A stretch of DNA of 42,979 bases. Origin: Endomicrobiia bacterium (GTDB lineage: Bacteria; Elusimicrobiota; Endomicrobiia; Endomicrobiales; Endomicrobiaceae). The DNA lies in contig BNVT01000001.1 in assembly GCA_025998295.1 (NCBI GenBank), positions 1 to 42,979 on the forward strand, given 5' to 3'. The translations under genes and the position numbers were made by a program. The notes under the pieces are model-generated. The model worked only from the letters and a program-made list of their open reading frames with translations. It did not search any database and was not told the DNA's origin. How positions within the stretch are numbered: position 1 is the first letter of the stretch; every line of letters begins with the position of its first letter. This document shows, piece after piece, positions 1 to 8,386 of this stretch.

Positions 1-20
1 AAAGAAAAAAAAGGAACTTT

Positions 21-50
21 AAGGATAAGAAATATTTTGTCCTTATCCTT
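21..50 (-). terminator. possible terminator hairpin
   Basis: A 9-bp inverted repeat (AAGGATAAG at 21-29, CTTATCCTT at 42-50) encloses a 12-base loop. On the minus strand the hairpin is followed by a T-rich stretch (complement of the A-run at 1-12), as in an intrinsic terminator. No minus-strand gene is visible to its right, so it may instead end a gene entering from the left, or be a chance repeat. Confidence 0.25.
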
Positions 51-258
51 GCTCCATAATCTGTTTTATCTTTACATATGTGTTGTACCGACTTTTCTAA
101 CGCTTGGCACTTATTGCACTTTATTTACTATGGTTTGGCGACAGCTGTATTTAAAAGGGTTATACACATGCTGGAGTATTTTAATCGTTTATGGTATTGT
201 ATTAATGCTTTCATGTTGTTTGGGATATAAAACAAATAAAGGAAACACATACGCATAA
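37..258 (+). CDS. doubtful small membrane ORF
   Basis: A 73-residue ORF from a TTG codon, with two hydrophobic stretches (about residues 8-33 and 40-62) and a short polar tail. No clear ribosome site precedes the TTG. A two-helix protein of this size next to tRNA-Leu recalls SecG, whose gene often has this neighbour, but I do not see SecG's conserved glycine-rich loop. It may equally be a decayed gene or chance ORF. The ORF stops just before the tRNA-Leu promoter. Confidence 0.2.
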   Translation: MSLSLLHNLFYLYICVVPTFLTLGTYCTLFTMVWRQLYLKGLYTCWSILIVYGIVLMLSCCLGYKTNKGNTYA

Positions 259-287
259 TTGAAATAAACGTTATTGACGGATAATTT
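259..287 (+). promoter_or_regulatory. promoter of tRNA-Leu
   Basis: TTGAAA at 259-264 and TAATTT at 282-287 are separated by 17 bases. Predicted transcription starts a few bases before the tRNA 5' end at 299. Confidence 0.45.
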
Positions 288-298
288 GTACTCAAAAT

Positions 299-382
299 GC
301 TGAGGTGGTGGAACGGCAGACACGCAGGTCTCAGAAGCCTGTCCCCGAAAGGGCGGTAGGGGTTCAAATCCCCTCCTCAGCA
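299..382 (+). tRNA. tRNA-Leu (CAG)
   Basis: A class II cloverleaf with a 7-bp acceptor stem (GCTGAGG at 299-305 with CCTCAGC at 375-381), discriminator A at 382, a long variable arm (CCCCGAAAGGG region) and T-loop TTCAAAT. The 7-base anticodon loop CTCAGAA puts anticodon CAG at 332-334, decoding CUG. The 3' CCA is not encoded, so it must be added by the CCA-adding enzyme. Confidence 0.93.
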
Positions 383-414
383 AAATATAAAAAACAACTA
401 TTTGTTAATATTTT

Positions 415-564
415 GGATCTGTCTAAAATTCTTAAAAGTTCCTGTCAATTTTTGAACTTTTATTGGTAACTAGCGTTGTTTTTACGACAAGATACCTTAA
501 ACAAGGATTAAATGACTAATAAGATAAATATAAATACCATAGCCATAGGTTTTTAGACAAGCCT
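415..564. repeat. family-1 inverted-repeat element, copy A
   Basis: A degenerate copy of the small repeat described at 25208-25341. The left end reads GGATCTGTCTAAAA (415-428) and the right end reads GGTTTTTAGACAAGCCT (548-564), roughly inverted to each other. The interior carries the family core, TTTTTACGACAAGATACC. It fills the gap between tRNA-Leu and the DtxR-type regulator; no gene is seen here. Confidence 0.55.
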
Positions 565-606
565 AATTTAGCATTTGTAAAATGTTTGCAGCTTACGGAG
601 TTTTAA

Positions 607-1074
607 ATGATAAAGCTTAAAAAAAATAAATCCATAAACAATTTAAGTGCGTCTCTTGAGAATTATCTTGAAACTATTGCAATGTTAAAAAGAGAGAAGA
701 AATATGCAAGAGTATGTGATATTGCATCTTCTTTAAACGTTAAAAGTTCAAGCGTTAACGTTGCAATTAACTTTTTAGGAGAAAATGGTCTTGTGATACA
801 CGAAAAATACGGATATGTTGATTTAACTGATCAAGGTGAAAAGATAGCTTTTGAAGTTCAAGAGAAACATAACATATTGTACAAGTTCTTAAATAACCTG
901 CTTTTTATAGATTCGAAAGTTGCTAATAAAGAAGCTTGCGAAATAGAACACTTAGTTGCTACTGAAACTGTTTATAAACTAGAAAGATTGCATTCTCTTC
1001 TGAAAAAACGCTTCTTTACAAAAGACGAAGATATAACGAATTTAAAAGAATATCTAGATAGCTGGAAGGAATAA
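607..1074 (+). CDS. DtxR/MntR-family metal-dependent repressor
   Basis: A 155-residue cytoplasmic transcription regulator. The N-terminal winged helix-turn-helix (about residues 14-70) starts with the family pattern LENYLETI. The dimerization and metal-binding domain contains C111-E-I-E114-H115, matching the C-x2-E-H metal ligands of DtxR, and H88 in the K-H-x5-F-L context. The C-terminal SH3-like domain of long DtxR members is absent, so it resembles the short MntR/TroR type. A GGAG ribosome site lies 6 bases before the ATG. It is directly upstream of feoA-feoB on the same strand, so iron-dependent control of ferrous iron uptake is the likely role. The metal (Fe or Mn) cannot be decided from sequence. 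Confidence 0.9.
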   Translation: MIKLKKNKSINNLSASLENYLETIAMLKREKKYARVCDIASSLNVKSSSVNVAINFLGENGLVIHEKYGYVDLTDQGEKIAFEVQEKHNILYKFLNNLLFIDSKVANKEACEIEHLVATETVYKLERLHSLLKKRFFTKDEDITNLKEYLDSWKE

Positions 1075-1110
1075 GAATTCAAGATTATGAGTTGCTATTT
1101 TACAGTTGTG

Positions 1111-1140
1111 TTGCAATATCAAGTTAGTTTAAGCTAAAAT
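1111..1140 (+). promoter_or_regulatory. feoAB promoter with overlapping palindrome
   Basis: TTGCAA (1111-1116) and TAAAAT (1135-1140) are 18 bases apart and form a plausible promoter. An imperfect palindrome, TTAGTTTAAGCTAA (1124-1137; 12 of 14 bases symmetric), overlaps the -10 and spacer. Its shape and position would suit an operator for the DtxR-type regulator encoded just upstream. The repressor assignment is inference. Confidence 0.4.
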
Positions 1141-1167
1141 AATTATATATAACTAAAAGGAGCTAAA

Positions 1168-1509
1168 ATGGGATTCTTTAGAAGAATGGTAAAACACACA
1201 TATGAGCGTTGGCATAAGCGCTGGGTTAAAGCTCATTTTCAAAAGTTTAAATCGTTCGATAATTGTCTTAAATATAATGGTATGACTAAATTAAGCAATG
1301 CTGTTCCGGGTAGCTATAAATTTGTTGTGGCTCACTGTGGCGAAAAGTTGAGGCATAGACTTCTTGAAATGGGTTTTCTGCCGGGTGATGAGTTGATAGT
1401 TATAGAAAATATTGGGCACGGAGGAAGCATAGTGGTTAAAATAAAAGATGCAAGAATTGCTTTGGGCAATAAAATTGCAGATAACATACTACTGCTGAGA
1501 AGGAAATAG
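1168..1509 (+). CDS. feoA: FeoA ferrous iron transport accessory protein
   Basis: A 113-residue protein whose C-terminal 75 residues (about 38-113) form the FeoA SH3-like domain: L-S-x-A-V-P-G near 42, H-R-L-L-E-M-G-F-L-P-G-D (63-74), and a final V-K-x-x-D-A-R-I-A-L-G. FeoA is cytoplasmic and supports FeoB function. FeoA proteins are usually 75-85 residues; here a basic, aromatic N-terminal extension of about 38 residues precedes the domain. The ATG is preceded by a clear AGGAG site. An internal ATG at about codon 39 would give a normal-length FeoA but has no visible ribosome site. It lies one base before feoB, so the two are co-transcribed and probably translationally coupled. Confidence 0.92.
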   Translation: MGFFRRMVKHTYERWHKRWVKAHFQKFKSFDNCLKYNGMTKLSNAVPGSYKFVVAHCGEKLRHRLLEMGFLPGDELIVIENIGHGGSIVVKIKDARIALGNKIADNILLLRRK

Positions 1510-1510
1510 T

Positions 1511-3589
1511 ATGCAAAAAAATATTAAGATTAAAGTTGCTCTCGCGGGCAATCCAAACAGTGGTAAATCTACAATTTTTAATAGTTTAACAGGCTCTAAT
1601 CAACATGTTGGCAATTATCCGGGTATTACGGTAGAAAAAAAAGAAGGTTCAAAAAGCTATAAAGGGTATGATATAAATTTTGTTGATTTGCCGGGAATGT
1701 ATAGCCTTTCCGCATTTTCTGATGACGAAGCTGTTGCAAGAGATTTTTTAATTAAAGAAAAACCAGATATTGTAATTGATACTATTGATACTACTAACCT
1801 TGAACGAAATCTATATTTGTTTACTCAGCTTACTGAACTTAGCGTACCTATCATAATGGTTCTAAATATGGTGGATATTCTACGGTCTCAAGGTAAAGTT
1901 ATAAATAAAAAAGCAATGTCAGATCTTTTGGGAGTTCCTGTCATTACCACAGTTGCGAGTAGAAAAATAGGGATTGATGATATTCTAGATTCCATAGTAT
2001 CTCTTTTTGAAAATAAGAAATTAAAAAATCAGATAAGAGCTAAAGTAGATTTCGGAGATGTCATAAAAGAACAAACAGATAAGCTTGAAGATCTTATTTC
2101 AAAAAATCCGACATTATCAATATTTCCTGAAAGATGGCTTGCAATAGAGTTTTTAGATAATGGTCTTTCGATATTAGAATTAATTTCCGAAACAAATAAT
2201 GAGTCTGAAATTTTGACTCAACTTAAAAAAAGCAAAGAGCACATTAAAGAACATTTCGGAGAAAAGGCGGACAAGGAAATAGTCGATCGACGTTATGGTT
2301 TTGCAAAATCTATCGTAAAAACCGTTGTTAAAAAGACAGGGCAAGATAAGGTTGACATAACGGGTATAATAGATAGTTTTGTTCTCAACAAATACTTAGG
2401 AATTCCTATTTTTATTTTAGTAATGTATGTAATCTTCAAATTTACAACCTTTGCGGATCCTATGGCAAATCTTTTTGGTTTGCTTTTTAAATGGATTGGA
2501 GGAGTTGTTGTATCATTGCTTCCGATATGTCCCGTGCGGTCTTTAATTGTTGACGGTATAATTGGAGGAGTTGGAGGTGTGCTTGGATTTTTCCCTATGA
2601 TGTTGTTTATGTTTTTTGCGATAGCATTTTTTGAAGATTCAGGATATATGGCAAGAGCCGCTTTTGTAATGGATAAAGTTATGAGCAGATTTGGGCTTCA
2701 CGGCAAATCATTTCTACCTTTGATGCTTTCAACTAACGGATGCGCAGTTACGGGTATTCTTTCCACAAGAACATTAGATTCAAAACGAGACAGACTTATA
2801 ACTATGTTTATTGCACCTTTTATGATATGTGGTGCGAAACTTACGGTGTTTACTTTGATTATAGACACTTTCTTTCATGCTAAATACAAAACAGATATTA
2901 TGGTTGTGATGTATTTTTTAAGTATTGCTATTGCTTTAGGTATTGCAAAGCTTTTGAGCTCAACAGTTTTAAAGGGAGATGCGGCATATTTTGTTATAGA
3001 ACTTCCGCCATATCATATTCCTACAATTAAAGGTCTTCTTTTGAAAATGTGGGAAAGAGGCACATTGTATGTGCGTAAAGCCGGAACAACAATAGTGTTT
3101 GCATCAATTTTAATATGGGTTATATTTGCTTACCCTAAAGCTCCCATAAATGAAAACCTTAGTAAAAATGAACAGGTTGCTTTACAAGCGCAGTATAGTT
3201 TTGCTGGAAGAGCTGGAAAAATTCTGGAGCCTTTTTTTAAGCCTATAGGCATGGATGGTAACAGAGCTGTGGCTTTAATAGCAGGGTTTGCTGCAAAAGA
3301 AGTAATTGTGAGTACTTTGGGTACAATTTATGCTATAGAAGATGGTTCTGGGGAGAACCTTCCTTTAAAAGAAAAAATTGCAAATGATAAAGACTGGTCG
3401 GCTTTGAAAGGCATAACCTTTCTTATCTTTTGCTTGATATACATACCTTGTGTTGTTTCTGTAATTGTATTTTTTAAAGAAACGGGTTCAAGTTACAAGT
3501 GGCTTGCTTTGCTTGTTATAGGAAGTACAGCTTCTGCATGGATAGTCTCGTTTATTGTTTTTCAAATCGGAACATTGTTAAAATACTAG
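1511..3589 (+). CDS. feoB: FeoB ferrous iron transporter
   Basis: A 692-residue inner-membrane Fe(II) transporter. The N-terminal GTPase domain (about 1-165) shows G1 GNPNSGKST (14-22), the T of GNYPGITVEKKEG (G2), G3 DLPG and G4 NMVD. A helical linker follows to about 275. The membrane part (about 290-690) holds the Gate motifs, including the conserved N-G-C-A-V-T-G-I stretch and a second C-G-A-K segment. The ORF is full length with no lesions. It starts directly after feoA and has an AGAAGG site upstream. Retention of high-affinity Fe(II) uptake fits an anaerobe with many Fe-S proteins. Confidence 0.97.
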   Translation: MQKNIKIKVALAGNPNSGKSTIFNSLTGSNQHVGNYPGITVEKKEGSKSYKGYDINFVDLPGMYSLSAFSDDEAVARDFLIKEKPDIVIDTIDTTNLERNLYLFTQLTELSVPIIMVLNMVDILRSQGKVINKKAMSDLLGVPVITTVASRKIGIDDILDSIVSLFENKKLKNQIRAKVDFGDVIKEQTDKLEDLISKNPTLSIFPERWLAIEFLDNGLSILELISETNNESEILTQLKKSKEHIKEHFGEKADKEIVDRRYGFAKSIVKTVVKKTGQDKVDITGIIDSFVLNKYLGIPIFILVMYVIFKFTTFADPMANLFGLLFKWIGGVVVSLLPICPVRSLIVDGIIGGVGGVLGFFPMMLFMFFAIAFFEDSGYMARAAFVMDKVMSRFGLHGKSFLPLMLSTNGCAVTGILSTRTLDSKRDRLITMFIAPFMICGAKLTVFTLIIDTFFHAKYKTDIMVVMYFLSIAIALGIAKLLSSTVLKGDAAYFVIELPPYHIPTIKGLLLKMWERGTLYVRKAGTTIVFASILIWVIFAYPKAPINENLSKNEQVALQAQYSFAGRAGKILEPFFKPIGMDGNRAVALIAGFAAKEVIVSTLGTIYAIEDGSGENLPLKEKIANDKDWSALKGITFLIFCLIYIPCVVSVIVFFKETGSSYKWLALLVIGSTASAWIVSFIVFQIGTLLKY

Positions 3590-3646
3590 TCTTTGAGGGT
3601 TTTGCTTTTAATCAGTTGGTTGTAATGCTTTAATTCTTCTGTATGG

Positions 3647-3889
3647 ATGGTAAAGATGCTACAAAATATAATAATAATTGCGATCGTGGCGGTTGCCATA
3701 ATTTGTTTGGTAAAGCGTTTGATAAAAGGCAGTTGCGGTTGCTGTAAAACATGCTGTAAAAAAAATTCTTATTGCAAGATAAACAGTCCTTTAAAAAATG
3801 AAAGTTCTTATTATATCAAGGAGAAAAAGATGATAAAAATTGATCAGATCAAAAAAAGCAGTACAAGGAGATGCCCCAGCTCAAAATAA
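3647..3889 (+). CDS. FeoB-associated Cys-rich membrane protein, C-terminus rearranged
   Basis: Starts 57 bases after feoB. Residues 4-27 form one hydrophobic helix, then come basic residues and a cysteine cluster, C-G-C-C-K-T-C-C, the layout of the small FeoB-associated Cys-rich membrane proteins (usually about 45-60 residues). From codon 62 the frame runs into the start codon and first codons of the Sel1 pseudogene at 3830, so the last 19 residues (MIKIDQIKKS...) are foreign. The native C-terminus seems lost or altered. The start could be ATG 3647 or ATG 3656; neither has a strong ribosome site. Confidence 0.6.
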   Translation: MVKMLQNIIIIAIVAVAIICLVKRLIKGSCGCCKTCCKKNSYCKINSPLKNESSYYIKEKKMIKIDQIKKSSTRRCPSSK

Positions 3890-4090
3890 CTTGGGCGTGA
3901 TTGTATTACAAAGGTAAAGGAGTAAAGCAAGATTACAAAGAAGCATTTAACTGGTTTAAAAAAGCAGCAGAACAAGGGCATCCTGCCGTTAAAACAGCAT
4001 TGACAAAAGTTCTTGAAAGTAAGTAGTTTTGCCGTTTTTGTGATTTCTGTAATTTATACCAAAGGGCAAAATAATCAAACAAGCATAAAT
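3811..4090. repeat. left arm of inverted repeat around adhE
   Basis: This arm covers the Sel1 pseudogene and about 65 bases downstream. It matches, in inverted orientation, 7605-8125. The block 4009-4088 is nearly identical to the reverse complement of about 7605-7688. The remaining gap up to the adhE 3' end (4091-4599) holds no gene I can support. Confidence 0.7.
3830..4026 (+). pseudogene. Sel1-repeat protein, 5' deleted and frameshifted
   Basis: Reading across two frame changes gives D-Q-I-K-K, then A-V-Q-G-D-A-P-A-Q-N-N-L-G-V, then Y-Y-K-G-K-G-V-K-Q-D-Y-K-E-A-F-N-W-F-K-K-A-A-E-Q-G-H: Sel1/TPR-like repeats closely related to the minus-strand gene at 7668-8104. Breaks are an extra A in the A-run near 3850 and an extra T near 3906. 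The ribosome site (TATCAAGGAGAAA) and ATG are kept, but the signal peptide codons are missing. The joined sequences share GATGA, suggesting a deletion between short direct repeats. The intact 3' end (K-V-L-E-S-K, stop TAG) shows what the other copy lost. Confidence 0.75.
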
Positions 4091-4599
4091 GTAGGCATAA
4101 GTGGCAATAATGACAAAATAAACGCAAACAAAACAAGCAGAAGTTTAAACAAACGTAGGATTTGAAATGGCATTTGGGACTTATCAAGAATTATGATATA
4201 TAAAGATAGAGTTATATAAGACAGAATTAAAAGCCTATGTAATCTTATAAGCACTTAGCGGTAAGCCTTGGGGCGTTGGGGAACTCTCACTTATCATTAC
4301 ATGAATCTTTTTATTTGTAGGAAATGGTTGATTTAGTATGTTACAGCTAAGTTGCAGACCTGAAAATTGCCAAATTTATGCCAAATAATCTCTTATTCTT
4401 GAGTCTATACAATAGACCTCCAAAGCAAAAACTCGAAACATCATAGTCATTGTAAGACTTATAATGTTTTACAAGTCACGGTGGTTAAAGACATTAAGTA
4501 CTAACAAAATCTTTAAAAAAGTAACTCTCCAACAGGTCCTTTCAAGAGTTTTTTTCAAAATGTATTTCTCGGTTGCTATTTATCTTTTTCTAATTTTTC

Positions 4600-7230
4600 T
4601 TAAATTTCCCCATCATAAGCTCTTATAAAAATATTTTTAATATCTTCCACCAGCGGATAAACTGGATTTGCTCCTGTGCATTGATCATCAAATGCCTGGT
4701 CTACAAGACCGTCAAGTCTATCATAAAAATCATTTTTTCCTACACCTGCGTCTTTTATTGAAAGAGGTATTTGGATGTCTTTTTTCAGCTTAGTTATTGC
4801 GCTAATCAATAAACCAACCTTTTCATCGTCATTTTTGCCACCAAGACCTAATTCGTCTGCAATCTGTCCATACTTTGCTTTAGCGTTGGGAAATTTATAT
4901 TGCGGAAATATAGCCTGTTTTCTTGGACAATCCGTTGCGTTATATTTAATAATCTGATTAATAACCAAAGCATTCGCAATACCATGAGGTATATTAAATG
5001 CCGCCCCCAACTTATGCGCTATTGAATGGCATAAACCTAAAAATGCATTCGCAAAAGCCATGCCCGCAAGAGTTGATGCGTAATGAACTTTTTCTCTTGC
5101 TATAGGATCATCTCCAGCATAAGAACGTGGAAGATATCTAAACAATAATTTTGTAGCTTCTAGCGCAGGAGAATTTGTGAAGTTTGTCGCAAGAACAGAC
5201 ACATACGCCTCAACGGCATGAGTTAAAGCATCAATACCTGATGCTGCACATAGTCCTTTTGGCATAGAATCAACAAAATTAGGATCAACTATAGCCATAT
5301 TAGGAGTTAATGCATAATCTGCAATAGGATATTTAATATGCGTTTCATCGTCGGTAATAACAGCAAATGGTGTTACTTCCGATCCTGTGCCTGAAGTTGT
5401 TGGAATTGCAACAAGCTGTACTTTTTTTCCTAATTCTGGAATTTTACAAATTCTTTTTCTGATATCCATAAAACGCATGGCGATATCTTGAAAATCCACT
5501 TCAGGATGTTCATACATGAGCCACATAATTTTTGCAGCGTCAATCGGAGAACCACCTCCAAATGCAATAATTACATCAGGCTCGTAAGTTCTAAGCATTG
5601 ACAACGCTTCATTTATTGTAGAAATTGTTGGGTCGGGTTTAACATCAAAAAATATTTGATAATCTATGCTGATATCTTCCAAAACTCTTGTAATATTGTA
5701 AATTGCACCTGAATTAAATAGGAATCTGTCTGTAACGATAAACGCGCGTTTTTTGCCTTCTAACTCGCGTAACGCCAAATCTGTAGCACCTCTCTTAAAA
5801 TAAATTTTTGGAGGAACTCTAAACCACAACATATTTTCACGCCTTTGCGCAACTGTTTTATAATTTAACAAGTGCTTTACCCCGACATTTTCACTCACGG
5901 CATTTCCTCCCCATGAACCGCACCCAAGTGTCAATGAAGGTTCCAATTTAAAGTTGTACAAATCTCCTATCCCGCCTTGCGATGATGGCGTATTAATTAA
6001 AATACGTCCTGTATGCAATTTTTTTGCAAATGTATTAATTCTATCCTGCTTTCTTTCATCAGTATAAAGTACAGATGTATGACCAGCTCCACCCAATTCT
6101 ACAAGACTATAAGCTTTCTCAACAGCATCTTCAAAATTTTCAGCTTTATAAATAGCAATTACCGGTGATAATTTTTCATAAGCGAATGCTTCTTTCAAAT
6201 TAATTTCAGAAACTTCACCCGCAAGGATTTTCACATCTCTAGGAACTTTAACACCCGCTATTTCAGCTATTTTATACGCAGACTGCCCAACAACAGCAGC
6301 ATTTAATTTGCCCTCAATAATTATTGTTTTTGCCACTTTTTCTTTTTCTTGCTTGTTTAAGATGTAGGTTCCGCGAAGAGTTAGTTCTTTAATAACGTCA
6401 TTGTAAATATCTTTGATAATTATAATTGATTGTTCAGACGCACAAATCATACCGTTGTCAAAAGTTTTTGACATAAGAATTGAAGAAATAGCCATTTGGA
6501 TATCAGCGGTTTCGTCTATAATTGCAGGCGTATTTCCGGCACCTACTCCAAGAGCAGGTTTCCCGGATGAATATGCTGCCTTAACCATCCCTGGACCGCC
6601 TGTAGCAAGAATTGTAGCTATATTTTTATGCGTCATAAGCAAATTTGTCAGTTCAAGTGAAGGAATATCAATCCAACCAATTATATCTTTAGGAGCTCCA
6701 GCCTTAACTGCCGCGTCAAGAATAATTTTAGCTGCTGCTATCGTCGATTTTTTAGCTCTGGGATGGGGTGAAAAAATTATAGCGTTTCTTGTTTTTAAAG
6801 TTATTAAAGATTTAAAGATTGCCGTAGAGGTGGGATTTGTAGTAGGGACAACCCCGGCAATAACGCCTACAGGAGCTGCAACTATTTTAATTCCATTTGC
6901 TTTATCTTCGCTAATAATTCCGCAAGTCAAAGCGTCTTTATGCTTATTGTAAATATATTCTGATGCAAAATGATTTTTAATAACTTTATCTTCAACAATT
7001 CCCATGCCTGTTTCTTCAACAGCCATTTTTGCCAAAGGAATTCTTGCTTGATTGGCAGCAATCGCAGCGGCTTTAAAAATTTTGTCAACTTGTTTTTGAG
7101 CAAAAGTCGCATACACTTCCTGCGCTTTTTTTACACGCTCGATAAGGGCGTTTAAAGATTCCGTATTGTCTATTGTAAGAGTAGAATCAATATCCACCGA
7201 GCCGGTGTTTTTTTCTTTCATCTTTAGCAT
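4600..7230 (-). CDS. adhE: bifunctional acetaldehyde/alcohol dehydrogenase AdhE
   Basis: An 876-residue fusion, full length for the family. The N-terminal CoA-acylating aldehyde dehydrogenase (about 20-440) reduces acetyl-CoA to acetaldehyde; its catalytic cysteine is C263 in NGMICASEQS. The C-terminal iron-dependent alcohol dehydrogenase (about 455-876) makes ethanol; it shows the NAD-binding GGGSP segment and iron ligands in GIDALTHAVE and LCHSIAHKLG...NIPHG. The two steps reoxidize two NADH, and AdhE usually forms cytoplasmic spirosomes. An AAGGGAG site 5 bases before the first ATG supports this start; ATG at codon 4 is a minor alternative. No lesions are seen, unlike the hydrogenase operon in this window. 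Confidence 0.97.
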   Translation of the reverse strand: MLKMKEKNTGSVDIDSTLTIDNTESLNALIERVKKAQEVYATFAQKQVDKIFKAAAIAANQARIPLAKMAVEETGMGIVEDKVIKNHFASEYIYNKHKDALTCGIISEDKANGIKIVAAPVGVIAGVVPTTNPTSTAIFKSLITLKTRNAIIFSPHPRAKKSTIAAAKIILDAAVKAGAPKDIIGWIDIPSLELTNLLMTHKNIATILATGGPGMVKAAYSSGKPALGVGAGNTPAIIDETADIQMAISSILMSKTFDNGMICASEQSIIIIKDIYNDVIKELTLRGTYILNKQEKEKVAKTIIIEGKLNAAVVGQSAYKIAEIAGVKVPRDVKILAGEVSEINLKEAFAYEKLSPVIAIYKAENFEDAVEKAYSLVELGGAGHTSVLYTDERKQDRINTFAKKLHTGRILINTPSSQGGIGDLYNFKLEPSLTLGCGSWGGNAVSENVGVKHLLNYKTVAQRRENMLWFRVPPKIYFKRGATDLALRELEGKKRAFIVTDRFLFNSGAIYNITRVLEDISIDYQIFFDVKPDPTISTINEALSMLRTYEPDVIIAFGGGSPIDAAKIMWLMYEHPEVDFQDIAMRFMDIRKRICKIPELGKKVQLVAIPTTSGTGSEVTPFAVITDDETHIKYPIADYALTPNMAIVDPNFVDSMPKGLCAASGIDALTHAVEAYVSVLATNFTNSPALEATKLLFRYLPRSYAGDDPIAREKVHYASTLAGMAFANAFLGLCHSIAHKLGAAFNIPHGIANALVINQIIKYNATDCPRKQAIFPQYKFPNAKAKYGQIADELGLGGKNDDEKVGLLISAITKLKKDIQIPLSIKDAGVGKNDFYDRLDGLVDQAFDDQCTGANPVYPLVEDIKNIFIRAYDGEI

Positions 7231-7379
7231 TTTTAATCTCCCTTGAGCTATATATTAGACCTCTTTCCAAATCGGCATATAAGTGATAGCGCGTGAATGA
7301 TCACGAAAACAAACTAATATGTTTTGAGATTTTTCAACTTCAAGTGACCATATACAACAGTAAAACTAAAACCTCCTTA

Positions 7380-7526
7380 ATTGCAAAATAATTTAGGCAT
7401 TTTTTTTGATTTGTTACTTTTGACCAGTTTTTTAATAGCCATAAACGCCCACAAGGTATATTATCAAAACTAGTTCCTTTAGGCAAACCATCGGGTAAGA
7501 TAATTTCTGTGTTGTGTTGTTTCCTC
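7380..7526 (-). pseudogene. remnant of unknown protein with GTSFDNI motif
   Basis: An open minus-strand frame without start codon reads ...L-P-D-G-L-P-K-G-T-S-F-D-N-I-P-C-G-R-L-W-L-L-K-N-W-S-K-V-T. It is alignable to the ORF at 29363-29545 (N-G-T-N-F-D-N-I ... I-E-N-W-L-K-A-T-T). Both look like C-terminal pieces of one protein family that I do not recognise. No complete copy occurs in the window. Confidence 0.35.
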
Positions 7527-7604
7527 TTGCAAAGCCTCCGCCTAAACTTCCGCTGTCTTACTTTTGTTATTGCCGTTGCCTTTGCCTTTGCTACTTCCTT
7601 TTCT

Positions 7605-8125
7605 TTTATGCTTACTTGATTATTTTACCCTTTGGTATAAATTACAGAAATCACAAAAACGGCAAAACTACTTACTTTCAAGAACTTTTGTCAATACTGT
7701 TTTGGCGCCAGGATGCCCCTGTTGTGCTGCTTTTTAAACCAGTTAAATGCTTCTTTGTAATCTTGTTTTACGCCTTTACCTTCGTAATACATCACACCCA
7801 AGTTATATTGAGCTTGGGCAAATCCTTGTTCTGCTGACTTTTTAAACCAGTTAATTGCTTCTTTGTAATCTTGTTTTACGCCTTTACCTTCGTGATACAT
7901 CCCACCCAAGTTACATTGAGCGTAGGCATATCCTTGTTCTGCTGACTTTTTGATCTGATCAATTGTTTTTTTATCATCTCGAGATACACTTTCTCCTTTG
8001 ATATCAGATATACCCAAACAAACATTTGTGCATGTAAACATTGCTAGTATTACTAACATATTCATTGTTCTTTTGTGTTTGCCTAAAAACTTTACTTCTT
8101 TCATCTTCTTTCTCCTTGATATAAA
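7605..8125. repeat. right arm of inverted repeat around adhE
   Basis: Inverted counterpart of 3811-4090. It contains the better-preserved Sel1 gene, its ribosome site and its 3' flank. Confidence 0.7.
7668..8104 (-). pseudogene. secreted Sel1-repeat protein, frameshifted near C-terminus
   Basis: The ORF begins at ATG 8104 after AAGGAGAAAGAAG. Residues 1-31 are a plausible Sec signal peptide (basic start, hydrophobic core ending T-C-T-N-V-C-L-G). Two Sel1 repeats follow, each with A-Q-x-N-L-G-x-M-Y and G-V-K-Q-D-Y-K-E-A. The raw ORF stops at 7691 after 137 residues. Adding one A to the A5 tract at 7731-7735 restores A-A-Q-Q-G-H-P-G-A-K and an ending K-V-L-E-S-K with stop at 7668, as in the inverted copy at 4026. 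Sel1 proteins are protein-interaction scaffolds. The truncated form lacks only about 15 residues and may still function. Confidence 0.75.
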
Positions 8126-8149
8126 ATGATTTACCCGTGATACACCACC

Positions 8150-8345
8150 TATTGTGACTTAATGTTGTTTTACAACGAGATACCGTACAAGCTCAACGTG
8201 ATAAATACAAAAACCTACAAAAATCATGAGTTTCTAGAGACACTCCGTAATAATCTAAAAAAGGTGTGGCAGGCAACCCTTGAGGTGCATTTATTTGCCT
8301 TTTCCCAAACTATTAATGATAGAATAATCACTAAAACAAACTGGC
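8150..8345 (-). repeat. family-1 element, copy B (extended form)
   Basis: It shares the core GTTTTACAACGAGAT and the end GTTTCTAGAGACAC (reversed) with copy C at 12746-13005. Similarity continues about 90 bases past the usual end (GTAATAATCTAAAAAA ... TTTGCC ... ACTATT), so B and C define a longer version. The 70-residue ORF read through it on the plus strand is not a gene. Confidence 0.6.
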
Positions 8346-8386
8346 GTAACTGTAAGTTTAAAAAATATGTCTAATCTCTAACTTCT

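Noticed and set aside
4521..4560. Terminator after adhE
   Set aside because: The inverted repeat is only 6 bp with a 16-base loop, and its T-run is on the strand opposite to adhE.
6413..6952. 179-codon plus-strand ORF inside adhE
   Set aside because: Antisense to a highly conserved gene, with no ribosome site or recognisable motif.
8162..8374. 70-codon plus-strand ORF
   Set aside because: It lies entirely in repeat copy B, whose relatives do not keep the frame.
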